Source of the DNA: Hyphomicrobiales bacterium
Lineage (GTDB): Bacteria > Pseudomonadota > Alphaproteobacteria > Rhizobiales > Rhizobiaceae
Direction of reading: 5' to 3'
Length of the DNA stretch: 64,000 nt
Assembly: GCA_900467685.1 (NCBI GenBank)
Contig: UBQX01000008.1
Location: 62,001-126,000, forward strand
Below the pieces are notes generated by a model. The model ran no database searches, was not told where the DNA came from, and saw only the letters and a program-made list of their open reading frames with translations. Positions 7,936 to 16,062 of this stretch are shown here, in pieces. A program made the translations under genes and the position numbers. Position 1 is the first letter of the stretch, and each line of letters starts with the position of its first letter.

Positions 7936-9024
7936 TCATTCACTACGGTTACGGTTGAGGGTGAGCTCGCGATTGCCGAACAGGCCTGAAGGGCGAAGCG
8001 CGAGAATGACGATCATGATGATGCCGAGCGCGATCTCCTGGAGCCCCTTGGGGAGCGCCAGCATGGACCCGCCGACAGGAACCCCCGCTTCGAGGAAGCG
8101 AAGTCCCTGGATAAGCGCCGACAGGATGACGACGCCGAGCACGCTGCCCGTGAGGCTGCCCATGCCGCCGACGACGAGCATGGAGAGCGTCACGAAGGTG
8201 AGGCTGAGGTAGAAATTGTCCGGCGTGACCACGCCGATGGAATGCGCGGTCAATGCGCCGCCCACGCCCATGATGGCGCCCGATATGACGAAGGCAACCA
8301 GCCGCTCCTTGGGGATGTCGATGCCGGAAGCGGCAGCAGCCGTCGGCTCGTCGCGGGCGGCACGCAGCGCCAGCCCTGCACGGGAAATGGCGTGCAGCCA
8401 GGCGATGAAGATGACGATGGCAGCGACCGTGAAATAGGGCCAGATCGAGCGAACGATCGGAATGCCGACGACCGAAGACGTGGCGCCGGTCACACGATCC
8501 CAGTTGGAATAGATCGTGTTGATCATGGCGAGCATGGCGAAGGTGGCGATCGAGGCGGCAATGCCCGACAGGCGCATCAGCACACGGCCGAAGAAGAGTG
8601 CGGCGACGCCTGCAAACAGCGCGGCGAGAAGCGCCGCCTGCCAGTATTCCATCTTGGCCTTGAGGATGAAGTCTGGCAGGCCGGGCAGCGACATCTTCTT
8701 CATCATCGGATTGATCGTCAGCCAGGCCGCCACATAGGCACCGAGGCAGGTGAAGCCGATCTGGCCGAAGCTCATGACCCCGGAGTTGCCGATGAAGACA
8801 TAGAGCCCGACAACGAGGATGACGCGGACGAAGAGGTCGATGATGACCTGATTGAACGGCTTGGAGCCGATCATCACCGTGACAATGGCAATCGCAAGCA
8901 GGATGAGCGTCAGCAGGATGGGCGTGACGATCGATTTGCCTGCCAGCGAGAAGGGTCCGGGCTTGCGGGCGGCAATCGCCTCTGCGCTCAGGATCGGGTC
9001 GATAACGGGGGAGGATGTGGACAT
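7936..9024 (-). CDS. LIV-type ABC transporter permease (LivM-like, importer 1)
   Basis: Predicted 362 residues, with an N-terminal cytoplasmic stretch of about 30 residues and then about ten hydrophobic segments. The LivM hallmarks GQIGFTCLGAYVAA and RAARDEPTAAAASGID are present; the latter is the coupling helix that docks on the ATPases. It pairs with the LivH-like gene 5 bases upstream to form the membrane channel of importer 1. Confidence 0.93.
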   Translation of the reverse strand: MSTSSPVIDPILSAEAIAARKPGPFSLAGKSIVTPILLTLILLAIAIVTVMIGSKPFNQVIIDLFVRVILVVGLYVFIGNSGVMSFGQIGFTCLGAYVAAWLTINPMMKKMSLPGLPDFILKAKMEYWQAALLAALFAGVAALFFGRVLMRLSGIAASIATFAMLAMINTIYSNWDRVTGATSSVVGIPIVRSIWPYFTVAAIVIFIAWLHAISRAGLALRAARDEPTAAAASGIDIPKERLVAFVISGAIMGVGGALTAHSIGVVTPDNFYLSLTFVTLSMLVVGGMGSLTGSVLGVVILSALIQGLRFLEAGVPVGGSMLALPKGLQEIALGIIMIVILALRPSGLFGNRELTLNRNRSE

Positions 9025-9029
9025 GGAGA

Positions 9030-9935
9030 TCAGACCCTTTCCTTCGTGCCGCGGGCGGCGATCAGACCCTGCGGGCGGAACAGGAGGACGAGGATGACGG
9101 CGCCGTAGACGAAGGCGTCACGGAAGGGGCGCGCATCGACGGGCAGGATGACCTGCATGACGACCGAGGCCGCGCCTAAGAGGAAGCCGGCAAGAACCGC
9201 GCCGGCAAGGCTGCCGAGACCGCCGATGACGGTGGAGATGAAGGCCATGAGCATGACCGCTGCCCCCATCTGGATATCGGCGGTCCCGGTCTGGATGCCG
9301 AAGATCAGCGAAATCGCGCCAGCCAGAGCGCCGGAAAGCGCAAACGCTCCCATGATGACGCGGTTGGCGCGGACACCCAGCATGCGGGCCATGGAAAAGT
9401 TCTCCGCTGCCGCGCGCATTTCCAGGCCGAAGCGGGTGCGGCGCAGGAAGATGACGAGACCGAAGAGGATCGCGATCGTCACGATGATGGTGATCAGCTG
9501 CAGCAGCGGCAGGCGCGCGCCGAGGATTTCCACCGGCTGCGACAGGATCGGCAGCAGAGAGATCGATTTCGGCCGGCTCGAATAGAGCATCAACAGGAAA
9601 TAGCGGATGACAAAGCCGAGCGCGAAGGAGGCGATCATCATCGTGGCGGGATTGGTGTTGCGGAAGCGCCGGAAGACGACGATTTCGCAGAGAACCGACA
9701 GCCCTGCCCCGACCGCAAGCACAAACGGGATGAGCAGGAACCACGGCAGGTTGCCGGCGAACACGATGGCCATGGCGTCCGTCGAGGGCCAGAGCAGCGC
9801 GAAGATCGAAAACGCGATGACGTCGCCATGCGCGAAGTTGACGAGCCGCATCACGCCGAAGATCAGCGCGATGCCGAGCGCGCCGAGCGCGTAGAGCGAA
9901 CCGAGAGAAAGGGCGTCGAAGACGATCTGGAGCAT
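9030..9935 (-). CDS. LIV-type ABC transporter permease (LivH-like, importer 1)
   Basis: Predicted 301 residues starting at the ATG at 9935 (MLQIVFDALSLGSLYALGAL), 1 base after the stop of the ATPase gene. The further upstream open frame overlaps that ATPase and is not hydrophobic. Typical LivH sequence is visible: GVMRLVNFAHGDVIA near the N terminus and RAAAENFSMARMLGV as the ATPase-contact loop. It forms the importer channel together with the LivM-like gene. Confidence 0.93.
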   Translation of the reverse strand: MLQIVFDALSLGSLYALGALGIALIFGVMRLVNFAHGDVIAFSIFALLWPSTDAMAIVFAGNLPWFLLIPFVLAVGAGLSVLCEIVVFRRFRNTNPATMMIASFALGFVIRYFLLMLYSSRPKSISLLPILSQPVEILGARLPLLQLITIIVTIAILFGLVIFLRRTRFGLEMRAAAENFSMARMLGVRANRVIMGAFALSGALAGAISLIFGIQTGTADIQMGAAVMLMAFISTVIGGLGSLAGAVLAGFLLGAASVVMQVILPVDARPFRDAFVYGAVILVLLFRPQGLIAARGTKERV

Positions 9936-9936
9936 G

Positions 9937-10671
9937 TCAGTGGTCCTCGTAACCGAAATAGGCGGCCTGCATGGCCTCGCTGTTGCCGAGCTCGCGGGCG
10001 TCGCCATCGAGCACGACCTGACCGGAGCGCATCAGGATCATTCGACCGCCGACCATGACGGCACGGGTGGAGCTCTGCTCGACGATCAGAAGCGTCAGGC
10101 TCCGCTCCGCCTGAAGGGCAATCAGCCGCTCATAGACCTGGTCGGTAATATTCGGCGCGAGACCGAGCGAGGGCTCGTCGATGGCAATCAGGCGCGGCCG
10201 GGCCATCAGCGCCCGGCCGATGACCAGCATCTGCTGCTGGCCGCCGGAGAGAAGACCAGCCTGCTGGTTCCGACGCTCTTTCAGGATCGGGAAGGTGTCG
10301 TAGACCGACGCGAGATCGGCAGCGGTCTGCCCCTTCCAGCCGGGCGTACGAGAATGCATGCCGGCACCGACCATCAGGTTTTCCTCGATGGTCAGCGAGC
10401 CGAAGACTTCGCGGCCTTCCGGCACCATCGAGAAGCCAAGGCGGGCGATATCTTCCGGCGTGCGTCCGGTGATCTGGGCTCCGTCGAATTCGACATGGCC
10501 GCCAGCAACGGGCGTGACGCCGGCGATAGCGCGAAGAAGCGAGGATTTGCCGGCGCCGTTCGGGCCGGTGATGAAGAGAACTTCGCCCTCTTTCAGATTG
10601 ATCGACACGCCGCGCACCGCCGTCAGGCGGCCATAGCGAACGGAGACATCGACGAGGTTCAGCAGGGTCAT
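9937..10671 (-). CDS. LIV-type ABC transporter ATPase (LivF-like, importer 1)
   Basis: Predicted 244 residues with Walker A GPNGAGKSS, signature LSGGQQQM and Walker B LIAIDEPSLGLAP. The length and the short helical domain with MVPEGREVF are those of LivF rather than LivG. The start overlaps the stop of the LivG-like gene by 4 bases, so the two ATPases are made in coupled amounts. Confidence 0.94.
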   Translation of the reverse strand: MTLLNLVDVSVRYGRLTAVRGVSINLKEGEVLFITGPNGAGKSSLLRAIAGVTPVAGGHVEFDGAQITGRTPEDIARLGFSMVPEGREVFGSLTIEENLMVGAGMHSRTPGWKGQTAADLASVYDTFPILKERRNQQAGLLSGGQQQMLVIGRALMARPRLIAIDEPSLGLAPNITDQVYERLIALQAERSLTLLIVEQSSTRAVMVGGRMILMRSGQVVLDGDARELGNSEAMQAAYFGYEDH

Positions 10672-11420
10672 GCCATCACCTCCAGGTTGGCGCGCACGGT
10701 GTCGGCGGCAGTGCCCATATAGGCGTGGCGGACCTTCTCGCTGTCGCGGATCGCGGCGGGATCGCCCTCCTCGATGACAGCGCCGGAGTCCAGCACGACG
10801 ATATGGTCGCAGAGGCCGAGAACGAGGCCGACATTGTGCTCGATGATCAGCACGCCGATGCCGAGCGACTTGGCGATGCGGCGCACCAGATCGGAAAGGT
10901 CCGATGCTTCCGGCGCGCTCATCCCGGCGGCGGGCTCGTCCAGCAGGATATAGGCCGGGCGGCCCATCAGGGCGCGGCCGATGGCGACGCGGCGCTCGTC
11001 GGTATAGGGAAGCGTACCAGCGATGCGGTTCTTGAGCGGCGCAATGCCGATCCAGTCGAGCATGGCCTCGGCTTCGGCGATTGCCGCACGACGGCTCATG
11101 CCGAGGCCGACGCCGGTCACTTCGAGATTGTCGATGACCGGCAGGTCACGGAACAGCCGTCCGCCCTGGAAGGTGCGCGCAATGCCACGACGGCGCACCT
11201 GATGTGGCTTGAGATTGGTCAGCGGCTGGCCGTCCAGCGTGACGGCGCCGGAGGTCGGGGCCTGGAAACCCGTGAGCACGTTGACAAGCGTCGTCTTGCC
11301 GGCCCCGTTGGGACCGATCAGGCCGCTAATATGGCCGGGCGTGATCTTCAGGTTGACCGAAGACAGGGCCTTGAGACCCGCAAACGCCACGGAAACGTCT
11401 TCCGCACTGAGATAGCTCAT
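10668..11420 (-). CDS. LIV-type ABC transporter ATPase (LivG-like, importer 1)
   Basis: Predicted 250 residues with Walker A GPNGAGKTT, a degenerate signature LPYTDERRVAIGRAL and Walker B YILLDEPAAGM. The C terminus has the LivG-type VLIIEHNVGLVL and GDPAAIRDSEKVRHAYMG segments. I chose the ATG at 11420 because AAGGGGAT lies just before it and homology begins there; an in-frame ATG further upstream adds 11 unrelated residues. It is the first importer gene after pxpC, separated by a 260-base gap with hairpins. Confidence 0.93.
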   Translation of the reverse strand: MSYLSAEDVSVAFAGLKALSSVNLKITPGHISGLIGPNGAGKTTLVNVLTGFQAPTSGAVTLDGQPLTNLKPHQVRRRGIARTFQGGRLFRDLPVIDNLEVTGVGLGMSRRAAIAEAEAMLDWIGIAPLKNRIAGTLPYTDERRVAIGRALMGRPAYILLDEPAAGMSAPEASDLSDLVRRIAKSLGIGVLIIEHNVGLVLGLCDHIVVLDSGAVIEEGDPAAIRDSEKVRHAYMGTAADTVRANLEVMA

Positions 11421-11609
11421 ATCCCCTTCTTTCTGTCTTGAAGGGGAAGGCACACGTCACCGTGGCCGGATCGTCCGGCAATTCGGTTTCGCGATGTTCC
11501 CCTTTCGGTTCCGGCTCCGTCTTGATGCGGGGCTCGGAATGCCAAAATCACGCCGTTTGACGGCTTCGTCTTGTCGTTTCACGCGTCCGATCTTGTCATC
11601 GGGCGCGGC

Positions 11610-11694
11610 GGAACCGGCTTTGGCCGGCGGTTCCCTTCCTTGGGCCAGCCTCCCCAGCCGGCTTATGCATAACCTCGCCGTCAGCCGGCGAGGT
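11610..11694 (-). other. Hairpin-rich gap between pxpC and livG
   Basis: The 260 bases between the pxpC stop and livG hold no gene. There are two clear stem-loops: GGAACCG/CGGTTCC (11610-11616 with 11628-11634) and a 9-bp ACCTCGCCG/CGGCGAGGT stem (11672-11680 with 11686-11694) that covers the pxpC stop codon. Neither is followed by a T-run on the minus strand, so they look like mRNA-processing or attenuation structures inside one operon rather than full terminators. Confidence 0.5.
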
Positions 11695-12652
11695 ATTCTT
11701 CTGCGCGCGCCATCAGCTTCGCGTTGTCCGCGCGGGCGGCAAGCGCCTGGTCGAGCGTGACCGGCGCGAACTTCGCCGGCGTATGCGGCTGCAGCTGTGC
11801 GATCAGGTCCATGTCTGCCGAGATGACAACGCCAACCATCATGTAGCCACCGCCGGAGACGGCGTCGCGGTGGAGCACGATCGGCTCGGTGCCGCTCGGC
11901 ACCTGGATCGAACCGTAAGGGTAGCAGGCGTCGACGATGTTGGACGGGTCGGAACCCGCGCCGAATGGCTGCTCGCGCTCGACGAATTCGAGTGGCGCGC
12001 CGCCACGGAAGCGGTAACCGATGCGGTCGGCCTCGGGTGCGACCTTCCACGTATCCTCGAAGAAGCGCTTGCCGGCAGCTTCCGTGATGCGGTGCCAGTA
12101 AAGGCCCGGCAGCATGCGCAGTTCGGCGGGGCTGATCTGCGGACGGCGGAGGTTTGCCGGCAGCGACTTGCCGGCCTTACCGGAACCTGCGCCGATCGGC
12201 AGCTCGTCGCCGGCCTTCAGCACACGGCCTTCGAAGCCACCGAGCGCGCCAAGCACGTAAGTCGTGCGCGAACCGAGAACGACCGGAACATCGATGCCGC
12301 CGGAGATCGCGATATAGGCACGCGCGCCGCCTTTCAGATAGCCGAAGGAGAGCCGGTCGCCGGCCTTGACGGGGAAGCTTTCCCAGGTCGGGCGCTCCTC
12401 GCCATTGACCTTGGGCGGGAGTTCGCCGCCGGTGACGGCGACTGTGGCAGCTTCCGTGAATTCAAGCTCCGGACCCATGAAGGTGGCTTCGAGAAGCGCC
12501 GCGCCCGGATCGTTGCCGACCAGCAGGTTGGCGATGCGGGTGGCGAAACGGTCCATGCCGCCGCCTTCCGGAATGCCGAGATGGTAATAGCCGGGACGGC
12601 CAAGGTCCTGAACGGAGGTCGAAAGACCGGGAGAGATGACTTTAACGGCCAT
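11681..12652 (-). CDS. pxpC: PxpC-like biotin-dependent carboxyltransferase subunit (AHS2/KipA family)
   Basis: Predicted 323 residues of the allophanate-hydrolase-subunit-2 family; recognisable segments are SVQDLGRPGYYHLGIP, GAALLEATFMGP and GEEREQPFG-like elements late in the protein. In Bacillus and many bacteria PxpA, B and C together form ATP-dependent 5-oxoprolinase. The same fold is the B half of the carboxyltransferase domain of urea carboxylase. Here a separate biotin carboxylase and biotin carrier lie in the same operon, so a carboxyltransferase role is plausible. It overlaps the end of pxpB by 11 bases. Confidence 0.88.
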   Translation of the reverse strand: MAVKVISPGLSTSVQDLGRPGYYHLGIPEGGGMDRFATRIANLLVGNDPGAALLEATFMGPELEFTEAATVAVTGGELPPKVNGEERPTWESFPVKAGDRLSFGYLKGGARAYIAISGGIDVPVVLGSRTTYVLGALGGFEGRVLKAGDELPIGAGSGKAGKSLPANLRRPQISPAELRMLPGLYWHRITEAAGKRFFEDTWKVAPEADRIGYRFRGGAPLEFVEREQPFGAGSDPSNIVDACYPYGSIQVPSGTEPIVLHRDAVSGGGYMMVGVVISADMDLIAQLQPHTPAKFAPVTLDQALAARADNAKLMARAEEYLAG

Positions 12653-13517
12653 TGATCAGCTCCATCAGCTTGGCATTGGTGCCGGACATGTCCTTGTTGA
12701 ATTCGGTCAGCGAGAAGTCTGCCGCATGCACCGTCGGCTGCCAGGTGTTGGCGTCGATGGCTTCCAGCAGCGTGTCGTATTCGTCGCGGCCGACCGACTT
12801 GAACTTGACGATATCGCCCGGCTTGAACAGGCACATCTCGTCCGTCAGATAGCGCACCTTGCGGGTCGGATCGTAGATCGGAGCCGGCGTCACGCCATAC
12901 ATCTGGTAGCCGCCGGCGCCACGCACCGAGTAGATCGCGGCAAAGCAGCCGCCGTGGCCGATGGTGAGCTTCGGCGTGTCCGTACGGGGGCGAAGGTACT
13001 TGGGCGCCTGGATCTGCTTCTGCCGCTCGACCATCTGGTAGAGGAAGGGCAGACCGGCGACGAAGCCGACCATGGAGACGAACCACGGCTGGCCGGAATA
13101 GGCCGCGATGAACTCGTCGATCGTCGCGAAGCCGTTGATGCGGGCCGAGTATTCGAGGTCGGTCGAGTTCGGGTCCTGATGGCGCTCGCGGAAGCGCATG
13201 CAGGTCTCATGCGTCCACGGGTCCTGGAAATAGACCGGCAGTTCGATGATGCGGGTCTTGAGCACCGAGTCCGACTTGGAGGCGGCATCCTCCATCGACT
13301 GCAGTTCCTTCAAGAGGTCCTGCGGCTTGATGAGGTCCGGGTTGAAGCGGATCTGGAAGCTGGCATTCGCCGGGCAGATTTCGGTGACGCCCTTGATGTT
13401 GGCGGCTTTCACCGCGTTCGTCATCGACAGGCCGATGAAGAAGGAGTCCAGCGACATCGCTTCGGACACTTCGCCGAAGATATGCTCGTCACCCCCGAAA
13501 TTGAAACGTATCGACAT
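12642..13517 (-). CDS. pxpB: PxpB-like carboxyltransferase subunit (AHS1/KipI family)
   Basis: Predicted 291 residues of the allophanate-hydrolase-subunit-1 family. Visible family sequence includes FVAGLPFLYQM, a Pro-Arg-rich PKYLRPRTDTPK loop and GGYQMYGVTPAPI. At 291 residues it is longer than the Bacillus KipI type (about 240), with extra sequence near 115-160 resembling the urea-carboxylase version. It lies 17 bases after the biotin-carboxylase stop. Together with PxpC it should form the amide or lactam carboxyltransferase/oxoprolinase core. A sporulation-kinase-inhibitor role, as suggested by the KipI name, does not apply in this organism. Confidence 0.87.
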   Translation of the reverse strand: MSIRFNFGGDEHIFGEVSEAMSLDSFFIGLSMTNAVKAANIKGVTEICPANASFQIRFNPDLIKPQDLLKELQSMEDAASKSDSVLKTRIIELPVYFQDPWTHETCMRFRERHQDPNSTDLEYSARINGFATIDEFIAAYSGQPWFVSMVGFVAGLPFLYQMVERQKQIQAPKYLRPRTDTPKLTIGHGGCFAAIYSVRGAGGYQMYGVTPAPIYDPTRKVRYLTDEMCLFKPGDIVKFKSVGRDEYDTLLEAIDANTWQPTVHAADFSLTEFNKDMSGTNAKLMELINGR

Positions 13518-13534
13518 TCGTTCCCCTTTTTCCG

Positions 13535-14899
13535 TCAGTCCGCGAGCTTCGCCGCGTTGTCGTTGAGCCAGCCTTCCAGCCAGCGGGTATGCACGTCCCC
13601 GGCCTGCACCGACGGATCGGCGGCAAGCGCAAGAAAGAGCGGTTTCGTCGTCTTCATGCCATCGATTTTCAGTTCACCGAGCGCGCGGACCAGCCGCGTG
13701 ATCGCCGCCTCGCGCGTTTCGCCATGCACGATCAGCTTGGCGAGCAGCGAGTCATAGAAGGGCGGCACCTGGTAGCCGGGATAGAGCATAGAGTCGAAGC
13801 GCACGCCCGGCCCACCGGGAAGGCGCAGATCGCCCACCGTGCCGGGGAACGGCGCGAAGTCCTTCGACGGATCTTCGGCATTAATGCGCACCTCGATGGC
13901 GTGGCCGCGCACCGAGACATCCTTCTGCCTGATCCGCAGCGGTTCGCCACCGGCAATGCGGAGCATTTCGGCCACGAGATCGATCCCGGTGATCGCTTCC
14001 GTGACCGGATGCTCGACCTGGATGCGGGTGTTCATCTCGATGAAGTAGAAGCGGTTTGCCTCGTCGTCATAGAGATATTCGACCGTACCGGCGCCGGAAT
14101 AACCCACCGCCTTGGCCAGAGCTACGGCCGAGCCGCAAAGCTCCTCGCGCAGTTCGTCCGAAAGCGCGCGCGACGGTGCTTCTTCCCAGACCTTCTGGCG
14201 GCGGCGTTGCAGCGAGCATTCGCGTTCATAGCAATGAATAGCGTGCTTGCCGTCGGCCAGAACCTGCACCTCGATATGGCGCGCCTTGCCGATGACCTTT
14301 TCCATGTAGAGGCCGCCGTCGCCGAAAGCGGCGAGTGCCTCGGCTTCCGCCTGCGGGAAGGCCTGTTCGAATTCGGCGAGGTTGTTGGCGATGCGGATGC
14401 CGCGACCGCCACCGCCTGCCGCCGCCTTGATCATCACCGGGAAGCCGGTATCGATCAGGATATGACGCGCCGCCTCGATGCCCTCGACACGGCCGGCCGA
14501 CCCCGGAACCACCGGCACCCCGGCAGCCGCAGCCGCCGAACGGGCCGAGACCTTGTCGCCCATCAGCCGGATCGCATCGCCGGACGGACCGACGAAGACG
14601 AGGCCGGCGGCGGTGACGGCATCCGAGAAGGCGGCGTTTTCGGCGAGGAAGCCATAGCCCGGATGGATGCTGTCGCAGCCGGTCGATTTCGCGGCCTCGA
14701 TAATCGCATCGATATTCAGATAGGACTTCTTGGCAGCCGGCGGACCGATATTGACCGCCTCGTCAGCCAGAAGCACATGCAGGGAGGTCGCGTCGGCAGC
14801 GGAATGCACCGCCACCGTCTTGATGCCGAGATCCTTCGCCGCCCGGATGACCCGAACCGCAATTTCCCCGCGATTGGCGACCAGAAGTTTCTTCAGCAT
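13535..14899 (-). CDS. Biotin carboxylase (AccC family)
   Basis: Predicted 454 residues with the full biotin-carboxylase set: LVANRGEIAVRVIRA at the start, the Gly-rich lid AAGGGGRGIR, ERECSLQRRRQK, and the catalytic EMNTRIQVEHPVTE. It would carboxylate the biotin on the adjacent carrier protein using ATP and bicarbonate. Its place between the carrier and the PxpB/PxpC pair, rather than beside accB, shows it serves a dedicated carboxylase and is not the housekeeping acetyl-CoA carboxylase. Its ATG overlaps the carrier stop in a TGATG. Confidence 0.94.
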   Translation of the reverse strand: MLKKLLVANRGEIAVRVIRAAKDLGIKTVAVHSAADATSLHVLLADEAVNIGPPAAKKSYLNIDAIIEAAKSTGCDSIHPGYGFLAENAAFSDAVTAAGLVFVGPSGDAIRLMGDKVSARSAAAAAGVPVVPGSAGRVEGIEAARHILIDTGFPVMIKAAAGGGGRGIRIANNLAEFEQAFPQAEAEALAAFGDGGLYMEKVIGKARHIEVQVLADGKHAIHCYERECSLQRRRQKVWEEAPSRALSDELREELCGSAVALAKAVGYSGAGTVEYLYDDEANRFYFIEMNTRIQVEHPVTEAITGIDLVAEMLRIAGGEPLRIRQKDVSVRGHAIEVRINAEDPSKDFAPFPGTVGDLRLPGGPGVRFDSMLYPGYQVPPFYDSLLAKLIVHGETREAAITRLVRALGELKIDGMKTTKPLFLALAADPSVQAGDVHTRWLEGWLNDNAAKLAD

Positions 14900-15132
14900 C
14901 AGTCGAGATCCGCGAGAGGTGCGCCAGCCATGACCGGCTCTTCATTGTCGGCCGAGAAGCGGATGTTCGAACCCGCGACTTCCGACTTCACTTCGTGGAA
15001 GGACTTCATCACCTCGATGAGGCCGATGACATCGCCCACCGCGACGCTGTCGCCATCGTTCTTGTAGGCCGGCTGGCCCGGCGACGGGCTGCGGTAGAAA
15101 GTGCCCGGAAGCGGAGAGAGAATCTGTGCCAT
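14899..15132 (-). CDS. Biotin carboxyl carrier protein (single biotinyl domain)
   Basis: Predicted 77 residues, a lone biotinyl-lipoyl domain. The biotin site reads E-V-M-K43-S, in place of the usual EAMKM, in the right beta-turn between two half-domains (Gly-rich turn GDVIGLIE before, EVKSEVAG after). It lacks the Ala/Pro-rich N-terminal part of AccB, so it is a dedicated small carrier. I chose the ATG at 15132; the upstream frame adds 19 residues with no domain match. It lies 73 bases after pxpA and is coupled to the biotin carboxylase. Confidence 0.9.
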   Translation of the reverse strand: MAQILSPLPGTFYRSPSPGQPAYKNDGDSVAVGDVIGLIEVMKSFHEVKSEVAGSNIRFSADNEEPVMAGAPLADLD

Positions 15133-15205
15133 GACGTGCTCCAGTTCGTCTGATAGGGAAAATCTAATATTGCACCGCACAAAGATCATGCGGCCATGAT
15201 GCTGG

Positions 15206-15928
15206 TCAATGCCAGGGCGCGATCGCGTCCTTCACGGCCCGTGCGATATCGATGGCGTTCGGGGTGTCCGAATGCACGCAGATCGTTTCGCAGCGAACCG
15301 GGAAAAGCGTTCCGTCTTCCGCCGTGCCCTTGCCTTCGGTGATGGCACGCACGCAGCGCTCCGCCATCTTGGCCGGATCCTTGGCGTCATGGACGCGGGT
15401 GAGGATCAGCTTTCCTTCAGCATTGTATTCGAGGTCGGCATAGAACTCGGCGACGAAGGGAATGCCGCGCGCCTGATAGACTTCCTCATGCAGCGTCCCC
15501 GTCATGCCGAAGAGCGGCACACCGAAGATTTCAGCGGCATCGCAGACGCCATGCGCCACGGCTTCCTGCTGCATCGCCATGAAATAGAGGCTGCCATGCG
15601 GCTTGATGTGATGGAGTTCCATGCCTTCCGACTTCATGAAGCCGAGCAGAGCGCCGGTCTGGTAGACGATGGCGTTGCGCACTTCGTCGCGCGTCATCCG
15701 CATCTCGCGGCGGCCGAAACCCTGCAGGTCCGGAAGACCCGGATGCGAACCGATCTTGACGCCCGCAGCCTTGGCGCGGAGCACGGTCTGGTGCATGTGG
15801 TTCGGGTCGGATGCGTGAAAACCGCAGGCGACATTGGCGACGTCGATCAGCGGCATAAGCCCGCTGTCATCACCCATCTGGTAGAGGCCGAAGCTCTCTC
15901 CCATGTCACAGTTCAGTGTGACCGGCAT
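15206..15928 (-). CDS. pxpA: PxpA, 5-oxoprolinase subunit A (LamB/YcsF family)
   Basis: Predicted 240 residues, the usual family length. Clear motifs are NCDMGESFG at the start, NVACGFHASDP, KIGSHPGLPD, KPHGSLYF and the late ICVHSDTPNA. PxpA is the hydrolase-like subunit of the PxpABC 5-oxoprolinase, a TIM-barrel metal-dependent protein. It is the first gene of the leftward operon, preceded by GAGGGGT 9 bases before the ATG and by the leader shared with the molybdenum-hydroxylase operon (15952-16040). The true substrate may be another lactam or amide, given the biotin enzymes downstream. Confidence 0.92.
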   Translation of the reverse strand: MPVTLNCDMGESFGLYQMGDDSGLMPLIDVANVACGFHASDPNHMHQTVLRAKAAGVKIGSHPGLPDLQGFGRREMRMTRDEVRNAIVYQTGALLGFMKSEGMELHHIKPHGSLYFMAMQQEAVAHGVCDAAEIFGVPLFGMTGTLHEEVYQARGIPFVAEFYADLEYNAEGKLILTRVHDAKDPAKMAERCVRAITEGKGTAEDGTLFPVRCETICVHSDTPNAIDIARAVKDAIAPWH

Positions 15929-15951
15929 GGTTAGTACCCCTCATTCATCTG

Positions 15952-16040
15952 CCGTCTTTGCGGCGTTGCAGCAATGTTTGCTCAGTTAAGGGTTCTTGTG
16001 AAATAGTCATTTTTTGAATGTAATATCGAAAAAACAGATA
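15952..16040. promoter_or_regulatory. pxpA/lysR divergent control region, copy 1 of a shared leader
   Basis: The 43 bases 15997-16039 match 38492-38534 at 41 positions in the same orientation. Weaker similarity continues toward the pxpA ribosome site (CCGTCTTT-GCGGC, TTGCAGC). The core starts 69 bases before the pxpA ATG; in the second copy it is 67 bases before the FAD-subunit ATG. It contains a TCA-N5-TGA inverted repeat. Because a LysR gene diverges here, it is the best candidate for the LysR operator controlling both operons. Confidence 0.75.
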
Positions 16041-16062
16041 ATGCGTCAGAGGGGCAAGAATC

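Noticed and set aside
11681-13517. KipI/KipA sporulation-kinase control proteins
   Set aside because: The family name comes from Bacillus; here the genes sit with pxpA and biotin enzymes in a non-sporulating alphaproteobacterium.
13535-15132. Housekeeping acetyl-CoA carboxylase accB-accC
   Set aside because: The carrier lacks the AccB N-terminal region and has EVMKS instead of EAMKM, and the genes lie inside the pxp operon.
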